From contig CAUZEO010000047.1 of the NCBI GenBank assembly GCA_963578625.1, positions 1-20,432 of the forward strand: a stretch of DNA of 20,432 nucleotides, in the 5' to 3' direction. Under the pieces are notes generated by a model that was not told the DNA's origin, did no database searches, and saw only the letters and a program-made list of their open reading frames with translations. Origin of the DNA: CAUZEO01 sp963578625. Lineage in GTDB: Bacteria; Verrucomicrobiota; Kiritimatiellia; SLOV01. Positions 7,914 through 14,435 of this stretch are shown here, piece by piece (positions within the stretch are counted from its first letter, which is position 1; every line of letters starts with the position of its first letter). Made by a program: the position numbers and the translations under genes.

Positions 7914-8633
7914 ATGATTGCAAAACGAACCCTTTGTATTTGCGCTGCAGCGAGCTGCCTGACCGCGTACCCCCTTTGCGCGGAAATCGATCTACTTTCC
8001 GAGGTTCTGGCCGAAAACGAGGCGTCATCCATTCTTCTGGAGCAGATGGAAGAACAGTTGGCGGAGAGGGAGGAGGCCGAGCCGTTTGCCGGTCTGCTGG
8101 AAGTCGATGAGGCACCGGTTGTACCCGAGGCCCCGAAAAGCCCTTCGTTTCTGGTGATCGTACCGGAACGCGTTGACGTGGAATGGTACTGGTATTTTTA
8201 TACTGAAGAATCTCAACACATCGTACAGACGGAAATCGAGAAACGGCTCGTGCGCGATGGACATACCCTTCTGGAAATCGGCGGCGAGGCCATACTGGGG
8301 GCCGATCTGACCCTGGATAATATTCTAAAGCGACAAACTGCGTTGGACATCGCGACGCGACTGGGAGCCACGCACCTTATTCACGGACAGGCGACAGCGG
8401 CACCGGCGAGCCAGAGTGTGGCGTATGGAGTCACCGTCTATCGTTCGAACGCGGACCTGCAGGTTCGGGTCGCTGATGGGAAGATGCTGGCGGTCGAAGA
8501 CGCCTCGGCAACCGGTGGAGCCGAGGCCCAAAAAGCGGCGGGCCGCGCCGCGCTGAAAGATGCCGGGAAGAAACTCGCAAAAAACGTCGGACGCGCGGTC
8601 GAAAAGATCCTGCAGAACGACACCAAAAGCTGA
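7914..8633 (+). CDS. Exported protein of probable CsgG/FlgT/LpoB-like fold, unknown function
   Basis: This 239-aa protein begins with a signal peptide ending at Ala23 (LCA before EID). An acidic, helix-prone stretch follows (residues of about 24-75, rich in Glu and Leu), then one alpha/beta domain. Segments such as SFLVIVPERV, IVQTEIEKRLVRDGHTLLE, IATRLGATHLIHGQAT and ADLQVRVADGKML follow the pattern of the periplasmic alpha/beta domain seen in FlgT, LpoB and CsgG. A conserved Ala/Lys-rich C-terminal helix comes last. The fold assignment is inference. The ATG at 7914 is chosen for its GGAGG ribosome-binding site and the signal peptide; the frame is open further upstream, but that part is antisense to the CsgG-like gene. 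It is divergent from that gene and 18 nt ahead of the TAXI binding protein, so it may share the transporter's transcript. Confidence 0.75.
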   Translation: MIAKRTLCICAAASCLTAYPLCAEIDLLSEVLAENEASSILLEQMEEQLAEREEAEPFAGLLEVDEAPVVPEAPKSPSFLVIVPERVDVEWYWYFYTEESQHIVQTEIEKRLVRDGHTLLEIGGEAILGADLTLDNILKRQTALDIATRLGATHLIHGQATAAPASQSVAYGVTVYRSNADLQVRVADGKMLAVEDASATGGAEAQKAAGRAALKDAGKKLAKNVGRAVEKILQNDTKS

Positions 8634-8651
8634 GGCAGGGATCCATACACC

Positions 8652-9647
8652 ATGAAATACTGGAATTACCGATATGTCCGAACCTTGGTCGCGGCATCCG
8701 TCCTGTTTGCGTTACCCGCATGTGGCCCGAACAGAGATGACGCGAAAAGCACCTTTGTCACCATCGGCACGGGCAGCGTGACCGGAGTTTATTATCCGGT
8801 GGGTGGTGCGATCGCAAAGATGGTAAACGAAAAACACAAAGAACTGGGAATTCGCGCGTCGGTGGAATCGACCGGCGGATCGGTTTACAACATCAACGCC
8901 GTGCTTTCCGGCGATCTGGAGTTCGGTGTTGCCCAGTCCGACCGGCAGTTCCAGGCGTGGAGCGGGGTAGCGGACTGGGAAGGGAATCCTGCGGCGTCAT
9001 TGCGCGGAGTGTTCAGCCTGCATCCTGAAATCGTAACCCTCGTCGCGGCGGACGACTCCGGCATCCGGACCCTGGAGGACTTGAAGGGCAAACGGGTAAA
9101 CCTCGGGAACCCGGGCTCGGGATCTCGCGGTAACGCGATCCAGGTTTTGAAAGCCGCGGGCATCGACCCGGAAGTGGACCTGCTGGCGGAGTCATTGAAA
9201 GCGGCCGACGCGCCCAAGATGGTGCAGGACAATCGGATTGATGCGTTCTTCTACACGGTAGGTCATCCCAATGGCGCAATGCAGGAAGCCACGGCAGGAA
9301 AACGAAAAGTTCGGTTCATTCCGATCACGGGGATGGAAAAGCTCCTGTCGGAGCACACCTATTATACGATGGCGATGATCCCTAAAAAGGAACTCTACCC
9401 CATGGCAGCCGGAGAGGAAGACGTCCCGTCCATCAGCATGGTCACCACGGTAGTTACTTCCGAACGGGTGAGCCTCGAGACGGTGTATGCCGTGACCCGT
9501 GAGGTCTTCGAGAATCTGGATACGTTTCAAAAGCTTCACCCGGCACTGGCTAACCTTACGCCGCAGCGAATGCTTGACGGCCGCACCGCGCCCCTGCATC
9601 CGGGCGCAGTGAAGTATTTTCTAGAGGCGGGAATTTCCGTGCCGTGA
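8652..9647 (+). CDS. TAXI-family TRAP transporter solute-binding lipoprotein
   Basis: This is the periplasmic substrate-binding subunit of a TAXI-type TRAP transporter, which captures an organic acid, often a dicarboxylate or amino-acid-like anion, for its sodium-driven permease. The N-terminus is a lipoprotein signal with the lipobox LPAC (Cys24). The family signature TIGTGSVTGVYYPVGGAIAK follows at once. Other landmarks are GGSVYNINAVLSGDLEFGVAQSD, a VNLGNPGSGSRGNA loop and DAFFYTVGHPN, in the order usual for the family. Length (331 aa) is normal. The substrate cannot be read from the sequence; glutamate and 2-oxoglutarate are known for relatives. The fused permease starts 1 nt after its stop. 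An AGGGA sits about 12 nt before the ATG. Confidence 0.93.
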   Translation: MKYWNYRYVRTLVAASVLFALPACGPNRDDAKSTFVTIGTGSVTGVYYPVGGAIAKMVNEKHKELGIRASVESTGGSVYNINAVLSGDLEFGVAQSDRQFQAWSGVADWEGNPAASLRGVFSLHPEIVTLVAADDSGIRTLEDLKGKRVNLGNPGSGSRGNAIQVLKAAGIDPEVDLLAESLKAADAPKMVQDNRIDAFFYTVGHPNGAMQEATAGKRKVRFIPITGMEKLLSEHTYYTMAMIPKKELYPMAAGEEDVPSISMVTTVVTSERVSLETVYAVTREVFENLDTFQKLHPALANLTPQRMLDGRTAPLHPGAVKYFLEAGISVP

Positions 9648-9648
9648 C

Positions 9649-11685
9649 ATGGCGGGGAGCGCCCAGGACTATCTCAAACACGAATTCGGTTCGCGCACGC
9701 TTTCGGGCACGGCCGGGATTCTGATCCCCGGCGTTGCCGCGCTCTGGTCCCTATTTCAGCTCTCTATTGCGAAGGAATTGCTCCTCGATGCGACCTGGGT
9801 CGGCTGCATCCATCTCGCGTTCGCAATGGCCCTTGTCTACCTCTGCTTTCCCGCCTTCAAAGGCGAGCGATGGAACCGGAGGCTTGGGGGTCGATTGTCT
9901 TTTCTCACCAGGACGGATTCGGTTCCCGTACTCGACCTGGTCCTGGCGGCATGCGCAGTACCGGCAGCGCTCTATCTCGCCGTGGATTACGATGGAATCG
10001 GACAACGCCTCGGCAATCCCATTCCTCGCGATTATGTTTTCGGAATAGTGCTGGTGATTCTCCTGTTGGGGGCCGCGCGACGCTCCCTGGGACCGGCGTT
10101 GCCGGTGATTGCGAGCGGATTCATTCTCTACAGCTTCATTAGCGAATGGATGCCTACGATCATATCCTCCAAAAACGCATCCCTGAGCAAGGTGCTCAAC
10201 AAGCTCACGATGACCACGGAAGGAATCTTCGGCACGCCGCTCGACGTTTCCGCGAACACGGTATTCCTGTTCGTCCTTTTCGGAGCGATGCTGGAGAAGG
10301 GCGGCGGGGGACATTATTTCACGCAGCTCGCCTTCTCAGCGCTCGGGCGATTTCGCGGCGGGCCCGCCAAGGCCGCGGTGCTTGCCAGTGGGTTAACCGG
10401 CATGGTGAACGGGTCGAGTATCGCCAACACCGTCACCACGGGCACTTTTACGATCCCCCTGATGAAGCGAATGGGTTTTCCGGGAATTAAGGCGGGCGCC
10501 ATTGAAGTCGCGGCCAGCACCAATGGCCAGTTGATGCCTCCAATCATGGGCGCGGCGGCGTTCATCATCGCCGAGTACTGTGGTATGACGTACCTGGAAG
10601 TGGTACGTGCCGCGTTTATTCCCGCGGTTATCTCTTACCTTGCGCTCCTGTACATCACTCACCTCGAGGCATTAAAACTAAACCTGCAGCCGGTACCGAA
10701 AGAGGAGCTACCCCCTTTTTGGAAGACATTCTTCGAGGGGATTCACTTTCTAATCCCGCTGGGGTTCCTCATCTATCAGCTCGTGATTGCCCGTCGCTCC
10801 GTTCAGTTGTCCGCCTACTACGCGATCCTGGCACTGGCGGCGTTGATGGTCGCCCGAACCATGATCGCCGGGAGACGGGAAGGTTGCCGAGCCGGCATGA
10901 TTTTGAAGCGCGTCGCGCTTGAACTCTGGGAGAGTCTCGCGGCCGGAGGCCGCAACATGATGCCGATCGGCGTGGCAGTGGCCGCGGCGGGGATCATCGT
11001 TGGAATTGTCACGCTGGGGCTCGGCAGCGTGATTACCGAGGTGATTAGCGTCCTGTCGGGAGGAAACCTGGTCCTGATGCTATTCATTACTGCCATTGTG
11101 AGCCTTATTCTGGGGATGGGGCTGCCGACAACGGCAAATTATATCGTTATGGCGACGTTGACGGCGCCGGTGATCATTGTGTTGGCCGGGGACGTCGGTT
11201 TTGTGGTTCCGCTAATTGCGGCGCATCTGTTCTGCTTCTACTTCGGAATCCTCTCCGACGATACTCCGCCGGTGGGCCTGGCTGCGTACGCCGCCGCAGC
11301 CATATCCGGGGAGGATCCGATTCGCACCGGTATCCAGGGATTTCTGTATGACATTCGCACCGCGCTTCTGCCCTTCATGTTTATATTCAACACTGAGCTT
11401 CTCCTGATCGGCGTCCACACGGTGTGGCACGGAATCCTGATTTTTTGCACCGGGACAATTGCAATGTTCGCGTTTGCTTCGTTGACGAGACATTACCTGA
11501 TGTCACGGAACCGTTTCTACGAGAGTATCTTGCTGATTGCGGTTGTGCTCCTTCTGCTGCGGCCGGACCTGTTGGCTTCACTCGCCAATGTGCCACGATG
11601 GGCCAGCTACATTGTCGGCGTACTGCTCTTTGCCGGCGTGCATGGTTTGCAGTGGCCACGAAGAGACCACGCTACGGGTTCTTAA
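9649..11685 (+). CDS. TRAP transporter permease, fused 4TM/12TM (DctQM-like), TAXI type
   Basis: This inner-membrane subunit moves the solute delivered by the TAXI binding protein, driven by a sodium gradient. At 678 aa it joins the small DctQ-like part (four hydrophobic helices within roughly residues 20-170) to the large DctM-like part, as is usual for TAXI systems. Conserved DctM segments include VFLFVLFGAMLEKGGGG, GLTGMVNGSSIANTVTTGTF, EVAASTNGQLMPPIMGAAAF, LGMGLPTTANYIV and DDTPPVGLAAYAAAAISG. The start at 9649 lies 1 nt past the binding-protein stop with no clear ribosome-binding site, so coupling is likely. An 87-nt gap with no evident terminator separates it from the AGCS symporter. 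Confidence 0.95.
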   Translation: MAGSAQDYLKHEFGSRTLSGTAGILIPGVAALWSLFQLSIAKELLLDATWVGCIHLAFAMALVYLCFPAFKGERWNRRLGGRLSFLTRTDSVPVLDLVLAACAVPAALYLAVDYDGIGQRLGNPIPRDYVFGIVLVILLLGAARRSLGPALPVIASGFILYSFISEWMPTIISSKNASLSKVLNKLTMTTEGIFGTPLDVSANTVFLFVLFGAMLEKGGGGHYFTQLAFSALGRFRGGPAKAAVLASGLTGMVNGSSIANTVTTGTFTIPLMKRMGFPGIKAGAIEVAASTNGQLMPPIMGAAAFIIAEYCGMTYLEVVRAAFIPAVISYLALLYITHLEALKLNLQPVPKEELPPFWKTFFEGIHFLIPLGFLIYQLVIARRSVQLSAYYAILALAALMVARTMIAGRREGCRAGMILKRVALELWESLAAGGRNMMPIGVAVAAAGIIVGIVTLGLGSVITEVISVLSGGNLVLMLFITAIVSLILGMGLPTTANYIVMATLTAPVIIVLAGDVGFVVPLIAAHLFCFYFGILSDDTPPVGLAAYAAAAISGEDPIRTGIQGFLYDIRTALLPFMFIFNTELLLIGVHTVWHGILIFCTGTIAMFAFASLTRHYLMSRNRFYESILLIAVVLLLLRPDLLASLANVPRWASYIVGVLLFAGVHGLQWPRRDHATGS

Positions 11686-11772
11686 ACGACGGGTTGACTT
11701 CGAGGCCTCTATTCAACAAGATCCGGTCCAATTAGAACCTGCCATAACATCTTATTTTTTGGGGGTGGATTT

Positions 11773-13596
11773 ATGAGGTTATCTCGCGCGCTGTTCTCGA
11801 TTCTAATCGTCAGTTTGTTCCTATCCTTGCTCGTCATATCATCGCCAGTCCGGGCGCAGGAAGAAGCAGCGGAGGAAGCGGCACCGGCTACGGTGGATGA
11901 GAAAAAACCGACAATTCTTGCAACGGCGAACGAAATTATTTTCAAAGTCCTGTTCTTCGACATCGCATACGGCAAAATCCGAATCGGCGAAGTGGATCGC
12001 GACGGCGCCCCGATACTCAACACGGATGGAAATCAAACCAAGAGGACCGTCGGACTTCCGTTTCTGGTCGTGGTGCTCATCTGTGGATCCATATTTTTCA
12101 CTTTCTGGTTCCGATGGATCAATATTCGTGGGTTTAGACACTCCATCAATGTGATTCGCGGAAAATTTGACCGGCCGGAAGACGAGGGAGAGATTTCCCA
12201 CTTTCGCGCACTGACCAGTGCCCTCTCCGCCACGGTGGGACTTGGAAATATTGCCGGCGTCGCCGTGGCGATTCAATTAGGCGGTCCGGGCGCGGTATTC
12301 TGGATGTGGCTGGCCGCCGTATTTGGAATGGCCGCCAAATTCAGCAGCTGCACCCTCTCTCAAATGTACCGGAAAGTAAACGAGGACGGCAGCATATCAG
12401 GCGGCCCCATGTATTACCTTGATCTTGGACTCAAGGATATGGGCATGGGGGGCATGGGCAAGATCCTGGGAATCATGTTCGCGATCATGGTGATGGGCGG
12501 CGCCATCGGCGGTGGAAACATGTTCCAGGCCAACCAGACCGCCGAGGCGATTACCAATACGTTCAAGCTTAACGATAATCTCGAAATTTCCGCGGAGGGC
12601 TACCAGAAACTGCTCGCAGAAAACCCGGACCACATCGTGGCCCTTGAATCGATAGCCCGTACAGTCGACGGTAAAGTTCACGTTCATCTCGGTGATTTAA
12701 ACGAAGAGCAACAAATCGCCCTCGGCGACACGTTGACGGTGCTGAAGGATCAGGCGGGTAAAACGGCGAACATGTGCGTCGGTATCGTTCTGGCCATTTT
12801 CGCGGGCGTCGTAATCCTCGGCGGAATTAAGCGAATCGGCGCCGCGACCTGTCGGATCGTTCCCCTCATGTGCGGACTCTACGTGCTTGCCTCCCTCTAC
12901 ATCATAATAATGAATGCAGGGCAGGTTCCCGCGACCATTCTGCTTATCTTTAAAATGGCCTTTACGGATAACGCCTTTTACGGGGGAATGGTCGGCGTCC
13001 TGGTTTGGGGAATCAAGCGCGCGGCGTTTTCGAACGAGGCGGGCCTGGGTAGCGCCGCGATCGCCCACGCGGCCGCTAAAACCAACGAACCGGTTCGGGA
13101 GGGGATCGTAGCGATGATCGGTCCGTTCATTGACACCATCGTCGTCTGCACCATGACCGCGCTGGTCGTCATCGTCACCGGCACATGGAATGATCCAACA
13201 ATTCCTCAGAGCGCGGGCGTGAGCCTGACCACTGCCGCGTTCGGGAGCGCGGCAGATTGGTTTCCCTACCTCCTTACCGGTTGCATTGCCCTCTTCGCGT
13301 ATTCCACGATGATTTCGTGGTGCTACTACGGCGAGCGCGGATGGATCTACCTGCTCGATCACGCAGGGAATTCGGGTGTCAAAAGCGTGGTTGTGTTCCG
13401 GATCGTGTTTGTCCTGGCAATCATCTTTGGCGCCGTAAACCCGCTCAAGGATGTTCTCGATTTCTCTGACGCTATGATTCTCAGCATGGCGTTCCCGAAT
13501 ATCGTCGGCAGCGTGTTTCTCGCCCCCAAAGTCTGGGCTTTGGTCCAGGACTATTGGCGGCGGTTTACTTCCGGCGAGATGAAGCCCGTTAGCTAG
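11773..13596 (+). CDS. Sodium:alanine/glycine symporter family protein (AGCS/AlsT type), extended
   Basis: AGCS transporters import alanine or glycine with sodium across the inner membrane. Family hallmarks are LSATVGLGNIAGVAVAIQLG, GGPGAVFWMW, SGGPMYYL, the long GGIKRIGAATCRIVP stretch and AAFSNEAGLGSAAIAHA. The protein is 607 aa, more than 100 longer than classic members. The extra length comes from a signal-peptide-like segment (residues 1-28, ending PVRA), a hydrophilic stretch to about residue 92 before the first core helix, and a hydrophilic insert of about 66 residues (267-333) between two membrane helices. Extended forms are, to my recollection, common in some environmental phyla. GGTGGA precedes the ATG. 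It may be read from the TRAP transcript or from its own promoter. Substrate (Ala, Gly or another small amino acid) is inferred from the family. Confidence 0.93.
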   Translation: MRLSRALFSILIVSLFLSLLVISSPVRAQEEAAEEAAPATVDEKKPTILATANEIIFKVLFFDIAYGKIRIGEVDRDGAPILNTDGNQTKRTVGLPFLVVVLICGSIFFTFWFRWINIRGFRHSINVIRGKFDRPEDEGEISHFRALTSALSATVGLGNIAGVAVAIQLGGPGAVFWMWLAAVFGMAAKFSSCTLSQMYRKVNEDGSISGGPMYYLDLGLKDMGMGGMGKILGIMFAIMVMGGAIGGGNMFQANQTAEAITNTFKLNDNLEISAEGYQKLLAENPDHIVALESIARTVDGKVHVHLGDLNEEQQIALGDTLTVLKDQAGKTANMCVGIVLAIFAGVVILGGIKRIGAATCRIVPLMCGLYVLASLYIIIMNAGQVPATILLIFKMAFTDNAFYGGMVGVLVWGIKRAAFSNEAGLGSAAIAHAAAKTNEPVREGIVAMIGPFIDTIVVCTMTALVVIVTGTWNDPTIPQSAGVSLTTAAFGSAADWFPYLLTGCIALFAYSTMISWCYYGERGWIYLLDHAGNSGVKSVVVFRIVFVLAIIFGAVNPLKDVLDFSDAMILSMAFPNIVGSVFLAPKVWALVQDYWRRFTSGEMKPVS

Positions 13597-13642
13597 AAAC
13601 TACATAGTGTGCTGCGTACTGTTTTCCACCCGGTTCCAGCGA

Positions 13643-14353
13643 TTATTTTTCGCCGGATGTTTCCTGGGGAGCACGGACAAACAACCATCCGCGGCGCTTT
13701 TTGCTGACCGGGTCGGTGGTGTTCATGGCCCCGTAGATGTCATTGGATGCAATCCAGTAGGGTTCCCGTTCGGCGTTCACTTCAAGAATCAACACCATGT
13801 CGCGGTCTTCGTTATAATCGGCGACCGGTGAGAAATGGCCGTTTCCGGTGCCTTCGCCGCGAAGAAATGCGCGGGAGAAATTGAGAATCAGGTGATCCCG
13901 GTCGCTGTCCTCGTTCTTCTGCAGTGCCGCAACGAATGATTCATACGTACCGATTTCGTCGCTTTCACCGGCGTGCAGGGAATGGACCTCCAGTCCGGTG
14001 CGGGTGCGGATCATTTCCGCGAGTTCCCGCAGGGTAAAGCCCATTCGATAGACCACAGCCTGGGTGATGACATGGGCTGTCTTCTCGGTGAACAATTCAT
14101 CCTGGGTGAGGCACCGTTCCGGAATCAGTGCGTTGTTTACGACGACTGCGGACGCGGCTCCGCAATGGGCCGGCTGCTGCGGAACCCAGTTCCGGCGGAT
14201 GGGCTGAAAATCAACCGCTTCATCCCGCTGCAGAAGGGCTATACCCTCTTCCGACATCAGGGGAACGGATACCCGCGGCCGGAGAACCACTTCCGCATCC
14301 GCGGAGGAGAGGGTCATCAGACAGAGAAGCGTCGAAATGAAAGTTTTGCGCAT
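13643..14353 (-). CDS. Secreted phytochelatin-synthase-like cysteine peptidase/transpeptidase
   Basis: This 236-aa protein belongs to the phytochelatin synthase family: papain-like enzymes that cleave glycine from glutathione and, in eukaryotes, pass gamma-Glu-Cys to another glutathione. It has only the catalytic domain, as in prokaryotic members. Residues 1-20 are a signal peptide ending ADA, so it should act in the periplasm. Family landmarks are QPAHCGAASAVVVNNAL with nucleophile Cys64, GFTLRELAEMI, HLILNFSRAFL, GTGNGHFSPVADYN with His173, AMNTTDP and KRRGWLF. The third catalytic position, Asp180 of Arabidopsis PCS1, is Glu191 here (LILEVN). The glutamine expected six residues before the cysteine is Pro58, with Gln at 59 and 60. 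The start at 14353 is chosen for AGGAAG 9 nt upstream and for the signal peptide; an in-frame ATG at 14389 has neither. It is divergent from the gamma-glutamyltransferase. Confidence 0.88.
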   Translation of the reverse strand: MRKTFISTLLCLMTLSSADAEVVLRPRVSVPLMSEEGIALLQRDEAVDFQPIRRNWVPQQPAHCGAASAVVVNNALIPERCLTQDELFTEKTAHVITQAVVYRMGFTLRELAEMIRTRTGLEVHSLHAGESDEIGTYESFVAALQKNEDSDRDHLILNFSRAFLRGEGTGNGHFSPVADYNEDRDMVLILEVNAEREPYWIASNDIYGAMNTTDPVSKKRRGWLFVRAPQETSGEK

Positions 14354-14370
14354 CGTGGGTATCTTCCTGT

Positions 14371-14386
14371 TGGTATCACCATACCA
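14371..14386. promoter_or_regulatory. Inverted repeat between the phytochelatin-synthase-like and GGT genes, candidate operator
   Basis: TGGTAT-CACC-ATACCA has perfect 6-bp arms around 4 nt. On the minus strand it overlaps TGGTATGGT, which resembles an extended -10 element for the phytochelatin-synthase-like gene. It also lies 13 bp upstream of the proposed GGT promoter, so one bound protein could affect both genes. A small hairpin at the 5' end of the minus-strand message is the alternative. Confidence 0.3.
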
Positions 14387-14398
14387 CACGCTGGACGC

Positions 14399-14427
14399 TT
14401 GTACATCCGTTCATCGGGAACTACAAT
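14399..14427 (+). promoter_or_regulatory. Possible sigma-70-like promoter of the GGT gene
   Basis: TTGTAC (14399-14404) and TACAAT (14422-14427) are 17 bp apart. The -10 matches consensus at 5 of 6 bases; the -35 matches only the TTG. Transcription would begin near 14434, right at the preferred GGT start codon at 14436. That fits the lack of a ribosome-binding site there and suggests a nearly leaderless message. Confidence 0.35.
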
Positions 14428-14435
14428 CGCATCTA

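Noticed and set aside
11694..11722. TTGACT followed 17 bp later by CAAGAT, a possible promoter for the AGCS symporter
   Set aside because: The -35 is good, but the -10 matches only 3 of 6 bases, so I do not list it as a feature.
12697..13362. Minus-strand open frame of 221 codons opposite the AGCS symporter
   Set aside because: It is antisense to conserved symporter motifs and very rich in Asp, Gly, Arg and His, as expected of a shadow of a GC-rich membrane gene.
13597..13642. Intrinsic terminator between the AGCS symporter and the phytochelatin-synthase-like gene
   Set aside because: No GC-rich stem followed by a T-run is present on either strand in the 46 nt.
14337..14435. GGT start at 14337 giving 616 aa
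   Set aside because: It would overlap the divergent gene's start, and numbering from 14436 gives normal length and places the catalytic threonine at the E. coli position.
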